From Paenibacillus glucanolyticus NBRC 15330 (lineage in GTDB: Bacteria > Bacillota > Bacilli > Paenibacillales > Paenibacillaceae), in assembly GCF_004000885.1 (NCBI RefSeq), contig NZ_BIMC01000009.1, positions 124,001 through 188,000 of the forward strand: a stretch of 64,000 nucleotides of DNA, in the 5' to 3' direction. Shown here in pieces: positions 26,916 through 35,019 of this stretch. Under the pieces are notes generated by a model. It saw only the letters and a program-made list of their open reading frames with translations, was not told where the DNA came from and made no database searches. The first letter of the stretch is position 1. Each line of letters begins with the position of its first letter. The position numbers and the translations under genes were made by a program.

Positions 26916-27322
26916 CGCATGTCATCTCCTTTGTTCGATATGGGGGCGAGGAGCGGGTAGGTTCCTTCCTCGTCATGAACTTCAGCCCCCGTCAGCGGCG
27001 GATTGAACACGCAGACCATCCGCATCTGGGAACGAGCTCTCAAGTAATGCTTCTCATGTCCATCCAGTGCGTACATCATCCCCGGAGAGATGGGGTAAGT
27101 CTCACCCCCGACCACCTGGATCTCACCCTCTCCCTCGATGCAATATACAGCCTCGACATGATTTTTGTACCAGATCAGCGTCTCGGTTCCGGCCTTAATG
27201 ATGGTGTCATTGAGGGAGAAGCCCATGCCGTCTTTGGTGAGCAGGAGTCTTCTCGAATTCCAAGTCTTCGCATCGATATCGTCCTTCGTATCCACAATCT
27301 CTTTCAAATGTTTAACAATCAT
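26912..27322 (-). CDS. ectC: L-ectoine synthase
   Basis: A 136-residue cupin enzyme that cyclises N-gamma-acetyl-2,4-diaminobutyrate to ectoine. MIVKHLKEIVDTKDDID, TWNSRRLLL, the metal-binding region around HVEAVYCIEGEGEIQ (about 55-69), and ALDGHEKHYLRA with VCVFNPPLTGAEVHDEEGTY near the C-terminus are typical. It overlaps ectB and ectD by 4 nt each, so translation is coupled. Confidence 0.96.
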   Translation of the reverse strand: MIVKHLKEIVDTKDDIDAKTWNSRRLLLTKDGMGFSLNDTIIKAGTETLIWYKNHVEAVYCIEGEGEIQVVGGETYPISPGMMYALDGHEKHYLRARSQMRMVCVFNPPLTGAEVHDEEGTYPLLAPISNKGDDMR

Positions 27323-28611
27323 GACAACCTCTCCTCTGCTGCTAATTGTTTCACGCTGTTTATAAATATCCCCAATCCCTGCTCCAATGTGTCCAACTCA
27401 ATCGTCAGCGGTGGCATGAGTTTCGCTACTTCACTGTGCGGACCTGACGTTTCCATAATCAGTCCCTGCTCGAAGGCGATTTCAGACAATCTGCCTGCGA
27501 GCTCCGGCTTATCAAAGGCAAATCCCTGGATCAGCCCCCTGCCCCGTATTTCACCGCTGAGCTGTGGATAATCCTTAGCTATACAATCCAAGGATTCGCG
27601 AATCTGATTCTCGCGAATACCGATATCAAGCTGAAAATCTTCCGTTTCCCAATAATTCAGCGCTGCCGCTGCAGCAACGAATCCGAGATTGTTGCCCCGG
27701 AAGGTGCCGTTATGCTCGCCCGGCTCCCAAATATCGATCTCCGGCTTCATCAGCGTGAGCGCCATCGGCAAGCCGAAGCCGCCGATCGATTTCGAGAGGC
27801 ATATGATGTCCGGCTCAATACCGGCATCATCAAAGCTGAAGAACGGACCCGTTCGGCCGCAGCCCATCTGGATATCATCCAGAATGAGCAGCATCCCCTT
27901 ATCCTTGCAGATGCGCGCAAGCTTTTGCAGCCATTCCCCGCTCGCAGCATTCAATCCGCCTTCACCTTGTACAGCTTCAACGATAACCGCCGCCGGAAGC
28001 GGAATACCGCTCCCCGGATCATCCAGAAGCTTCTCCATATATGCCATCGTATCCACGTCATCGCCGAAGTAACCGTCATAAGGCATAAATACCGAGTGGC
28101 TCAGATCCACGCCAGCACCCTGCCGCTTGAAGGAATTGCCGGTAACAGCCAGTGAGCCGAGGGACATGCCGTGAAAGGCATTCGTGAAGCACAGAACGGT
28201 GCTACGCCCTGTCACTTTCCGCGCGATCTTGAGCGCTGCCTCTACCGCATTCGTGCCGGTCGGACCGGGGAACATCACTTTATGATCCCAGCCTCGCGGC
28301 TTTAGAATGACTTCCTGAAAGCGGGTCAGAAAGGTCTCCTTCGCTTCGGTAGCCATATCCAGACTGTGTGTAACACCATCCTGCATCATATAATCAACCA
28401 GCTTCTGTCGAATCTTCTCATTGTTGTGTCCGTAATTTAACGCGCCGGCGCCGGCAAAAAAATCAATGTATTCATTGCCTTGCGTATCCCACAGCCTTGC
28501 ATTCCGAGCCTTGTCAAAGACCGTCTGGAAGCTGCGGCAATAACTTCTTACTTCCGATTCCAGATTGTTAAACACCGTAAGCTTCGGTTTCTCCATGACT
28601 TGATTGTCCAT
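27319..28611 (-). CDS. ectB: L-2,4-diaminobutyrate transaminase
   Basis: A 430-residue class III PLP aminotransferase that makes L-2,4-diaminobutyrate from aspartate semialdehyde and glutamate. ESEVRSYCRSFQTVFDKARN near the N-terminus, FFAGAGALNYGHN, GPTGTNAVEAALKIAR, LILDDIQMGCGRTGPFF (PLP Asp) and CLSKSIGGFGLPMAL (PLP Lys) are EctB marks. ATG at 28611 follows GGAGGGAATT. It lies 16 nt after ectA. Confidence 0.96.
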   Translation of the reverse strand: MDNQVMEKPKLTVFNNLESEVRSYCRSFQTVFDKARNARLWDTQGNEYIDFFAGAGALNYGHNNEKIRQKLVDYMMQDGVTHSLDMATEAKETFLTRFQEVILKPRGWDHKVMFPGPTGTNAVEAALKIARKVTGRSTVLCFTNAFHGMSLGSLAVTGNSFKRQGAGVDLSHSVFMPYDGYFGDDVDTMAYMEKLLDDPGSGIPLPAAVIVEAVQGEGGLNAASGEWLQKLARICKDKGMLLILDDIQMGCGRTGPFFSFDDAGIEPDIICLSKSIGGFGLPMALTLMKPEIDIWEPGEHNGTFRGNNLGFVAAAAALNYWETEDFQLDIGIRENQIRESLDCIAKDYPQLSGEIRGRGLIQGFAFDKPELAGRLSEIAFEQGLIMETSGPHSEVAKLMPPLTIELDTLEQGLGIFINSVKQLAAEERLS

Positions 28612-28627
28612 AATTCCCTCCATTGGT

Positions 28628-29140
28628 CTAAATGTCATTGAAAAAAGGGCCTATCACGAATAATGGCTCATCTTCATGTGACGTTCCATCCGGGAACATC
28701 TCCGCTCCATAACCTACGGTTACGGTGCTGGGAATGGATTTCTCCTCGGCATAACCGAGAAATAACCTGCGGGATGCCATGTTGCTTGGCGATACCGTTG
28801 TTTCAATGAAGCGAACGCCGTGACATGCCCTCTGGTTCATGAGTCCTGTCAGCATGGCCTTCGCAATCCCTTGCCTCCGATGCGAGCCGGCAACGGCCAC
28901 CTGCCATACAAACAGCGTTTCCGGATTACGCGGTGAGCGGAATGCAGAGATAAAACCGATGATGTCTCCTTCGTGCTCGGCGATCATACAGGTATCATTG
29001 AAATAGTCTCCAAGCAGCATATAGCAATAGGGGGAATTCAGATCTAGTGATCCGGTATCTCTTACGAGTTCCCACACCCGGGCGCCATCCTGCGCTTCAG
29101 GTCTGCGATAAACGATGTCCACTCCAGTATCAACAATCAT
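28628..29140 (-). CDS. ectA: L-2,4-diaminobutyrate N-gamma-acetyltransferase
   Basis: A 170-residue GNAT acetyltransferase, the second step of ectoine synthesis. VDIVYRRPEAQDGARVWELV, the strand LFVWQVAVAGSHRRQGIAKAML (acetyl-CoA pyrophosphate loop, about residues 83-104) and FIETTVSPSNMASRRLF are diagnostic. ATG at 29140 is about 10 nt from AGAGGTG. It starts 44 nt after ehuA with no terminator between, so transport and synthesis genes share a transcript. Confidence 0.94.
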   Translation of the reverse strand: MIVDTGVDIVYRRPEAQDGARVWELVRDTGSLDLNSPYCYMLLGDYFNDTCMIAEHEGDIIGFISAFRSPRNPETLFVWQVAVAGSHRRQGIAKAMLTGLMNQRACHGVRFIETTVSPSNMASRRLFLGYAEEKSIPSTVTVGYGAEMFPDGTSHEDEPLFVIGPFFNDI

Positions 29141-29184
29141 TCTATACAAGCACCTCTTTCCATGATCAGTCCCCTGCTCATTTC

Positions 29185-30027
29185 TCAATTAGAGCGGAAT
29201 CGCTGCAGAAAGTTTTGCAGCCGCTCGCTCCGGGGATTATCGAATATCTCCTCCGGCGTCCCCTGCTCGACGATCAAGCCGTCCGCACCGAATATGACCC
29301 GGTCGGCGATTTCCTTGGCAAAATCCATTTCATGCGTAATCAGCATCATCGCCATATCGCCTTCTTCCGCGATTTCCCGGATCACCTCCAGCACCTCGCC
29401 TACCAGCTCCGGATCCAGAGCCGAGGTCACCTCGTCGAACACCATCACCTTCGGCCGCATGACCAGCGCTCGTGCGATAGCAACACGCTGCTTCTGCCCC
29501 CCGGACAGATTGGCCGGGTACATCTTCAGCTTGTCGTCCAAGCCGACTTTGCCCAGCATGGAGACGGCCCGCTCCTCCGCCTCCTCCTTGGATAAACCCA
29601 GCACTTTGCGCGGGGCCTCCGTCACATTGCGAAGCACACTCATATGCGGGAACAGATTAAAATGCTGGAAAACCATACCGACGCTGCAGCGCATTCGATG
29701 CAAATGCTTCTCGTTTGCCCGAACAAGCCTGCCCTTCTCTTGCATATGCCAGAGAAGCTCACCATCAACCTCGATGGTGCCTTCGGTCGGTTCCTCCAGT
29801 GTCATTAACATCCGCCCCATCGTCGTTTTGCCCGAGCCGCTCGGACCAATAACAGCCACCTTTTCTCCAGGCTGCATCTCCAGATCGATGCCTTTAAGCA
29901 CCTGGAGATCACCAAACGACTTCGTCACGCCCTTGTATCTCACCATCGGCTTCACTTCCGCTGCCGGGTTTGGATCAGGCTGCGGCACCTCGGCTCCGGC
30001 AAACGCATCAATTACTACTGCGTTCAA
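29185..30027 (-). CDS. ehuA: Ectoine/hydroxyectoine ABC transporter ATP-binding protein
   Basis: A 280-residue ABC ATPase of the polar amino acid type. Walker A is GPSGSGKTT (about residues 61-69), the Q loop VFQHFNLFPHM, the signature LSGGQKQRVAIARAL (about 168-182), Walker B VMVFDEVTSALD and the switch His in LITHEMDFA. The start is TTG at 30027, which has AGGAGGGAG at ideal distance. It energises the EhuC/EhuD permease; substrate assignment rests on EhuB and the ect neighbours. Confidence 0.93.
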   Translation of the reverse strand: MNAVVIDAFAGAEVPQPDPNPAAEVKPMVRYKGVTKSFGDLQVLKGIDLEMQPGEKVAVIGPSGSGKTTMGRMLMTLEEPTEGTIEVDGELLWHMQEKGRLVRANEKHLHRMRCSVGMVFQHFNLFPHMSVLRNVTEAPRKVLGLSKEEAEERAVSMLGKVGLDDKLKMYPANLSGGQKQRVAIARALVMRPKVMVFDEVTSALDPELVGEVLEVIREIAEEGDMAMMLITHEMDFAKEIADRVIFGADGLIVEQGTPEEIFDNPRSERLQNFLQRFRSN

Positions 30028-30039
30028 TAGACTCCCTCC

Positions 30040-30702
30040 TTATTTTCCACGCTGCAGATTCATTCGTTTCTCCAGCCTTTGCACCAGCAAAGACGCGATA
30101 TAACTGATAATCAGGAACAGAATGCCAACCAGCGTATACGGCTCGAATGCACGAAACGACTGGGAAACGATATTCTTGGCTGTCAGCATCATCTCAACAA
30201 GCGTAATGGCACACAGAATCGGTGTCTCCTTAAACATGACAATCAAATAATTGCCCAGCACCGGAATAATAGGCGGCACCGCTTGCGGCAGAATAATGCT
30301 CCGCCAGGTTTGGGCTTTCGTGTAATTCAGAGCAGTTGCAGCTTCCCACTGCCCCTTGGGGACCCCTTCGATGCCAGAACGATACACTTCGGACAGATAC
30401 GTGCTGTAATGCAGCCCAAGACCGATCACCCCGGCATAGAAGGCCGGAATGGAGATTCCGGTAAGGAGCGGCAGACTGTAGTACAGGAAGAAGACCTGAA
30501 CCAGCAGCGGTGTATTGCGGATAAATTCGATAATACCTTTGGTCATGAGCGACACAGGCTTCCACTGGCTTCGAGCAGCAAAGGCAAGCAGCAGCCCGAT
30601 TATCAAGGCCACCACAAAAGCGCAGAGCGTCACCCATACCGTCATTTTTAATGCACTCAGCAATTCCGGCAGGATATCAAACACATAATTCCAATCCCAC
30701 AT
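30040..30702 (-). CDS. ehuD: Ectoine/hydroxyectoine ABC transporter permease EhuD
   Basis: A 220-residue permease of the His/Glu/Gln/Arg/opine (HisMQ) type with about five membrane helices. The EAA motif is EVYRSGIEGVPKGQWEAATALNYTKAQTWRSIILPQA (about 105-141). ATG at 30702 follows GGGGAGG and the stop of ehuC lies 3 nt upstream. It forms the membrane channel with EhuC. Confidence 0.9.
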   Translation of the reverse strand: MWDWNYVFDILPELLSALKMTVWVTLCAFVVALIIGLLLAFAARSQWKPVSLMTKGIIEFIRNTPLLVQVFFLYYSLPLLTGISIPAFYAGVIGLGLHYSTYLSEVYRSGIEGVPKGQWEAATALNYTKAQTWRSIILPQAVPPIIPVLGNYLIVMFKETPILCAITLVEMMLTAKNIVSQSFRAFEPYTLVGILFLIISYIASLLVQRLEKRMNLQRGK

Positions 30703-30705
30703 CCG

Positions 30706-31359
30706 CTATAGCCTCCCCGCCGTCCATTTACGCTCCAGCAGCCGAACTGCCATCGAGACAAGCGTAGCTATGACAAAATACATAAGAAGCAGCAGCACCA
30801 GAATCTCGGTTGTCCAGGAAATATAGTTGTTGCGCAGCACCATGGCCTGATACGTCAGATCCGCCATCGTGATGAAATAGACAAGTGACGTAGATTTGAT
30901 GAGTTCCACCAGCTGATTTCCGAATGGCGGGAGCATTCGCAGTGAAGCTTGAGGCAATATAACATTCCACATCCTTTGCCATGGCTTCATATTAAGCGCC
31001 ACCGAAGCTTCCCACTGTCCTTTTGGAACAGCCAGCACCGCGCTTCGGACAATCTCGGAGCCATATGCGCCAAAGTTGAATCCAATCGCAAGGATGGCTG
31101 CCAGCATTTTGGGAAGCTCAATGCCGATAAACGGAAGAGCAAAATACAACCAGAACAGCTGCACCAGCAAGGAGGTTCCCCGAAAGATTTCCACATACAC
31201 GGCTGTAACCGTGCGGACGATCCACAGCTTCGACAGTCTGGATAAACCAGCTGCGAAGGACATGGCAATGGCCAGAACAGCTGAAAAGAAGGCGACCAAA
31301 ACCGTAATCTCCGCTCCTTTCAGCAGAGTAGGAAGAAAATCGATCCATGAATTCGGCAT
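30706..31359 (-). CDS. ehuC: Ectoine/hydroxyectoine ABC transporter permease EhuC
   Basis: A 217-residue HisMQ-type permease, with IEIFRGTSLLVQLFW-like segment EIFRGTSLLVQLFWLYFALP and the EAA loop SEIVRSAVLAVPKGQWEASVALNM. ATG at 31359 follows the ehuB stop after one base; the GGTGA ribosome binding site lies within the last ehuB codons, so the two are coupled. Confidence 0.9.
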   Translation of the reverse strand: MPNSWIDFLPTLLKGAEITVLVAFFSAVLAIAMSFAAGLSRLSKLWIVRTVTAVYVEIFRGTSLLVQLFWLYFALPFIGIELPKMLAAILAIGFNFGAYGSEIVRSAVLAVPKGQWEASVALNMKPWQRMWNVILPQASLRMLPPFGNQLVELIKSTSLVYFITMADLTYQAMVLRNNYISWTTEILVLLLLMYFVIATLVSMAVRLLERKWTAGRL

Positions 31360-31360
31360 A

Positions 31361-32218
31361 CTATTCACCGCAAAGCGCAGCGGCTGTCATCTCGCCCGGC
31401 AGCTCTTCTTCGGTAAATCCAAACTTCTGCAAGATCTCCAGCAGCTCACCTGACTCCTTCATTTTTTCAAGCTCCGCATTATAAGCCTCCTGGAATTCGG
31501 TATCCGCTTGACGGAATGCCGTGGCCCCATAGCCCCGAACGCTTTCACCGTCGATGACCGGCTGTTCGAAATCCGCGACGCGTTCGATGTTGTCATCGCT
31601 GGCCGAATCCAGCATCGCCTGCAGGGACGGTCCCGTCATGGTAATCGCCTGCACCCGGTCTGCCTGGAGGGCACTGATGGCCGAGGCCTGATCGGGAACC
31701 TGTATGATCCGGTCCGAAGGGATGCCTGACTTCTCCATATAGCCGATTTCAACCGCGCCAGTCATGACGGCCACCTTCGCCTGATCATCCTTGGCAATAT
31801 CTTCGTAACTTCCGAGTCCACTTGGATTCCCTTGCTTCACGGCAAGAGCTTCCCCTATGCTGTACTCCGGATTAGCAAACAAAACGGCGGAGCAGCGGTC
31901 CGGATTGATGAACATGCCTGCAGTGATCAGGTCAAACCGTTCCGCCTGAAGCCCGGCAACCAGGGAGCCGAACTCCGTAAGCTCACCTCTCATCTCCTTA
32001 ATGCCAAGTCGCTCCAGAATGACACGGGCAATCTCAACGGCTTCGCCTGTAAGCTCCCCGCTGGCCTCTTTGTAGGCATAAGGCTTTTCATTGGCAAAAC
32101 CTACGGTAATATACCCCTGCTCTTTGGCCCGTTCCAGCGTGCTCCCCTTATCGCCGCAGGCCGCGAGCGATACCACCATAACCAATGACAACAACAGCAC
32201 AACAACTTTCTTCAACAC
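31361..32218 (-). CDS. ehuB: Ectoine/hydroxyectoine-binding lipoprotein
   Basis: A 285-residue substrate-binding lipoprotein (SBP_bac_3) with the signal VVVLLLSLVMVVSLAAC. It follows EhuB closely: YITVGFANEKPYAYKEASGE, LTGEAVEIARVILERLGI, FGSLVAGLQAERFDLITAGM, FINPDRCSAVLFANPEYSIG, VMTGAVEIGYMEKSGIP and the C-terminal FGFTEEELPGEMTAAALC. The aromatic residues expected to box the ectoine ring (Phe/Tyr of GFANEKPYAY) are present. Preferred start is GTG at 32218 with AAAGG at 9 nt; a TTG three codons upstream overlaps that site. First gene of the ehu-ect operon. Confidence 0.92.
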   Translation of the reverse strand: MLKKVVVLLLSLVMVVSLAACGDKGSTLERAKEQGYITVGFANEKPYAYKEASGELTGEAVEIARVILERLGIKEMRGELTEFGSLVAGLQAERFDLITAGMFINPDRCSAVLFANPEYSIGEALAVKQGNPSGLGSYEDIAKDDQAKVAVMTGAVEIGYMEKSGIPSDRIIQVPDQASAISALQADRVQAITMTGPSLQAMLDSASDDNIERVADFEQPVIDGESVRGYGATAFRQADTEFQEAYNAELEKMKESGELLEILQKFGFTEEELPGEMTAAALCGE

Positions 32219-32270
32219 CTTCCACAACCTTTCGCAATGACTTTGTCGTTCCTAAAAACGGCATGATGAA

Positions 32271-32297
32271 ATTATCCATGTTAACACATGTGTTAAC
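32271..32297. promoter_or_regulatory. Palindromic operator with a -10 box upstream of ehuB
   Basis: GTTAACACATGTGTTAAC (32280-32297) is a perfect 18-bp palindrome 62 nt upstream of the ehuB start. On the minus strand a -10-like GATAAT (32276-32271) follows it at once, and the palindrome fills the place of the spacer and -35, for which no good hexamer is seen. This looks like a second, internal promoter bound by an unknown dimeric regulator. Confidence 0.5.
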
Positions 32298-32498
32298 TCG
32301 GATATGTGACATTCAGACACACTTGCACAGTCCGGGGGCTCAGGGGAGAGGTTGCATCCATTTCCCTGTGCCTTGTAAACCCAAACCGTCTGACTGATTC
32401 AATTGGCTAAACAGTAGCAGGCATTGCCCTCCTCTTTTGCAGAATACAAAAAGACCACCAAACAGGGGATCTAGACATAGCTCCGCCAGCAGGGGGTC

Positions 32499-32540
32499 AA
32501 AAAATAGAGAAAAGGCCCCTATAGAGAATAAAGGGCCTTT
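32499..32540 (-). terminator. Riboswitch-linked terminator
   Basis: On the minus strand AAAGGCCC (32540-32533) pairs with GGGCCTTT (32518-32511); TTCTCTATTTTTT follows. It lies about 35 nt downstream of the c-di-AMP aptamer and upstream of the ehu-ect genes, the usual place for an expression platform. Confidence 0.65.
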
Positions 32541-32575
32541 GTTATGAACATCCATTATGTATACAAGACCCATCC

Positions 32576-32700
32576 ACTGCTGACGAGGTTAGCTGACGGA
32601 CTCGGGTAAGATGGTACCCTACACTCGTGAATTCAAGTGACTCGCCCCTGATGAAACTGGTTCCCCCGCTCTCCGGAAATGTATGCCGGAAACTAAGCGT
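32576..32700 (-). ncRNA. c-di-AMP riboswitch (ydaO/yuaA type)
   Basis: On the minus strand the order of conserved blocks matches the ydaO aptamer: CGGAG and GCGGGGGAACC (about 32680-32659), CAGGGGCGAGTC (32650-32639), a small variable stem, GTAGGGTACC (32622-32613), and the near-invariant 3' block CCGTCAGCTAACCTCG (32599-32584). GCU/AGC ends can close P1. The aptamer begins a few nt after the predicted transcription start. ydaO riboswitches are OFF switches for K+ and osmolyte uptake genes when c-di-AMP is high, so ectoine import/synthesis would be a fitting target. Confidence 0.88.
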
Positions 32701-32706
32701 GTGTTC

Positions 32707-32735
32707 ATGATAAAGGGAAGCTCAGTAAAAGTCAA
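32707..32735 (-). promoter_or_regulatory. Promoter of the c-di-AMP riboswitch transcript
   Basis: On the minus strand -35 TTGACT (32735-32730) and -10 TATCAT (32712-32707) are separated by 17 nt. Transcription would start near 32700, precisely at the 5' edge of the aptamer. Confidence 0.8.
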
Positions 32736-32739
32736 ACCC

Positions 32740-33190
32740 CTGGAGCTGCATTTTCTGGAAATTCGGAGGTGAAATCAGCGCTCTTCCAAGGCATATTAGT
32801 AGCCATAATCTCCACAAATTCAGGGCTGTCCCCTGCCTGTCGCCTCCTTGTTCGGAGGTGTGTTTTTCGCTATACAGCAGGCATTGCGCCCATCAGATAA
32901 CAGATAATTCATGCGGTAGATCATTCATGACATGAATCATGAACGATGCAGAGGAGACAAGCCCTCAACTTCGAAACAGAATTTTTTTTCAACACGATCC
33001 ATTATAAGCTTTGTTAGCCCCCAATTTCGCTATTCCAATATCATCACGATCGCTTTTTTTCGCTATTCGTTTATAGACTGATTCCTCAGAGGCTATCGTA
33101 CATTCTTAAAATAATAGGTATATATCTATCATTTATAAGCTGTTAACCCATGCGGCTAAGAGAGCATTTGCGTAGTATAAAGCAAATCTA
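32740..33190. other. Gene-free gap between riboswitch promoter and BclB gene
   Basis: No coding frame with a ribosome binding site is seen in these 450 nt. Two structures stand out: a plus-strand hairpin CGCCTCC-TTGTTC-GGAGGTG with a T-run (32841-32866) that looks like a terminator without a visible gene before it, and a perfect palindrome ATTCATG-A-CATGAAT (32923-32937). The right part should carry the sporulation promoter of the BclB-like gene, but I could not assign boxes. Confidence 0.4.
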
Positions 33191-33205
33191 AAGGAGGTGC
33201 TTGAT

Positions 33206-34153
33206 TTGGATCGTTCTTCTAGAAAGAGAAAATTGTGTGCTCTTAAAAAGATAGAGAAAAAAGTACTGCACGCCAAGAAAAAAAGATGTCCTGATAACGG
33301 CAATAGTGGTAAAGGTGGACACAAGCCGATTCGTCGCCACTGTGTCAGAGGTCCCCGCGGACCGGTTGGACCGCAGGGACCTCTTGGACCAGTCGGACCT
33401 GTCGGGCCGGTTGGAGCTCTTGGACCCGTTGGACCGGTCGGGCCAGCTGGGCCAATTGGGCCTGCTGGACCTGCTGGATCGTCAACAGGCATTCCGGGTC
33501 CAACAGGACCTGCAGGACCCGTTGGACCTGTTGGACCTGTCGGACCTGCCGGTGCTGCTGGAGCGATCGGACCCGTTGGTCCTGCTGGAGCCGTCGGCCC
33601 TACTGGGCCAACAGGGGCTACTGGGTTGCCAGGTGGAGGAGCGATCATTCCTTTCGCATCCGGCATACCTCTTGCGCTTACAACCATTGTTGGAGGTTTG
33701 GTCGGAACGGTTGGTCTCGTAGGCTTCGGTATTTCGGGTCCAACCGTTACGCTCGCTGGCGGAACGATCGACCTTACGGGTGCGGGAGGTACTGCGCTTG
33801 ACTTTGCTTTCAATACGCCACGCGCAGGCACCATCACGGCAATTTCCGCAACCTTCAGCAACACCTTGGCACTCGACCTGCTTGGAACTACTGTTACGGT
33901 CACAGCCCAGCTGTACAGCGCTCCGGCTACAAGCAATATCTTCACGCCAATCCCCGGTGCCCTTGTCACATTGGCTCCTCCATATACCGGCGCAGTCACA
34001 TTGGGTACGGTCAGCAACGGCTTCTTGGATGGCCTGGCTATTCCGGTTGCAGCAAATACCCGCTTGTTGATGGTATTCTCCACAACAGCAACAGGTCTGA
34101 CTCTGATCACTGCAACTGCCGGTTACGGCAGTGCTGGCGTCAGCATTATATAA
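33206..34153 (+). CDS. Collagen-like exosporium glycoprotein of the BclB type
   Basis: A 315-residue protein in three parts: a very basic N-terminus with two Cys (about 1-47), an uninterrupted Gly-X-Y collagen-like region rich in GPV, GPA and GPT (about 49-145), and a C-terminal BclB domain (about 147-315; [47 protein letters not shown]). BclB-type domains trimerise on spore surfaces. The start is TTG at 33206, 8 nt after AAGGAGG; the GTG at 33197 overlaps the ribosome binding site. It lacks a secretion signal, as expected for a protein assembled in the mother cell. Confidence 0.88.
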   Translation: MDRSSRKRKLCALKKIEKKVLHAKKKRCPDNGNSGKGGHKPIRRHCVRGPRGPVGPQGPLGPVGPVGPVGALGPVGPVGPAGPIGPAGPAGSSTGIPGPTGPAGPVGPVGPVGPAGAAGAIGPVGPAGAVGPTGPTGATGLPGGGAIIPFASGIPLALTTIVGGLVGTVGLVGFGISGPTVTLAGGTIDLTGAGGTALDFAFNTPRAGTITAISATFSNTLALDLLGTTVTVTAQLYSAPATSNIFTPIPGALVTLAPPYTGAVTLGTVSNGFLDGLAIPVAANTRLLMVFSTTATGLTLITATAGYGSAGVSII

Positions 34154-34185
34154 TTTGCCCTATCCCGTATCTGTCATATATAACA

Positions 34186-34215
34186 AAGAAGCCCCGAGCA
34201 TGCTCGGGGCTTCTT
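34186..34215. terminator. Bidirectional terminator, BclB gene and SDR operon
   Basis: A near-perfect 30-nt inverted repeat with core GAAGCCCCGAGCA/TGCTCGGGGCTTC lies between the convergent genes. Short T-rich tracts follow on both strands. Confidence 0.8.
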
Positions 34216-34223
34216 CATATGAT

Positions 34224-34967
34224 TTAAACCGCTGTATATCCGCCATCCACCAGCAAGGTGGTGCCAGTAATAAAGGATGCGTCTTCGCTGGCAAGAAACA
34301 GCACGGCTTTAGCTACTTCTTCAGGCTGCCCCAAGCGCCCCATCGGATGCAGGCCGACCAAGTGCTGCGTGATCGCTTCAGTTCTTCCCTGAATAAGCGG
34401 AGTATCGATATAACCCGGGCACACTGCATTGACCCGGATTCCTCTGGAGGCATAATCAGCGCCCATCGACTGCGTCAGCAGCTTAACGCCGCCTTTAGCC
34501 GAAGCATATGCGGTTACTCCTGCTTTTCCGACATGGCTATGGATCGATCCGCAGTTTACAATAGCCCCGCCCGATCCCTGCGATAACAGCTGCTGGATTA
34601 CATATTTATCACAGAGAAACACGCCTGTAAGATTAATATCAATCGTTCTCTGCCAATTCTCCATCGTTAGCTGATCTGCGGGAGCGTCATGCGCAATGCC
34701 TGCATTCGCAAACAAGATATCCACACGCCCATACTGCTTGACCGTCTGTTCAACCATGTTGGCAACATCCTGCTCCTTGGTTACGTCGGTTTTGACAAAC
34801 AGGGTGTTAAACCCCGCTGCACTTAATTCGTCTGAAACAGCTTGTCCCCGGTCAGAGAAATCCGCAATAACAACGCTGGCTCCCTCTTTAACAAAAAGCC
34901 TTACCGCTGCCTCGCCAATCCCGCTGGCGCCTCCTGTTACGATAACAACCTTCGATTGAAATCTCAT
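34224..34967 (-). CDS. SDR-family oxidoreductase (FabG-like)
   Basis: A 247-residue short-chain dehydrogenase. TGGASGIG (residues 11-18), NAGIAHD (about 88-94), NCGSIHS with catalytic Ser, and YASAKGG (Tyr/Lys, about 152-158) are intact; PGYIDTPL and FITGTTLLVDGGYTAV at the C-terminus are typical of 3-oxoacyl-ACP reductase/glucose dehydrogenase-like enzymes. Third gene of a probable operon with a flavin reductase and a ring-cleaving dioxygenase (52-nt gap), so an aromatic or quinone breakdown product is a likely substrate. Confidence 0.86.
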   Translation of the reverse strand: MRFQSKVVIVTGGASGIGEAAVRLFVKEGASVVIADFSDRGQAVSDELSAAGFNTLFVKTDVTKEQDVANMVEQTVKQYGRVDILFANAGIAHDAPADQLTMENWQRTIDINLTGVFLCDKYVIQQLLSQGSGGAIVNCGSIHSHVGKAGVTAYASAKGGVKLLTQSMGADYASRGIRVNAVCPGYIDTPLIQGRTEAITQHLVGLHPMGRLGQPEEVAKAVLFLASEDASFITGTTLLVDGGYTAV

Positions 34968-35019
34968 CCGTTAACCACTCCTCCTATATCGTTGAATTAT
35001 TTATCGTATCTCGCCTGCG

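Noticed and set aside
29162..30103. 313-codon plus-strand frame
   Set aside because: Antisense of ehuA; Ser/Arg-rich composition typical of a shadow frame.
32340..32573. 77-codon minus-strand frame between riboswitch and ehuB
   Set aside because: It runs through the terminator hairpin, lacks a ribosome binding site, and looks like leader RNA.
33340..33640. Apparent DNA tandem repeats
   Set aside because: They are the codons of the Gly-X-Y collagen repeat, not an independent repeat element or CRISPR array.
33133..34110. 325-codon frame on the minus strand, rich in Gly-Pro
   Set aside because: Antisense of the collagen-like gene; the GXY repeat codons read as Gly-Pro on the other strand as well.
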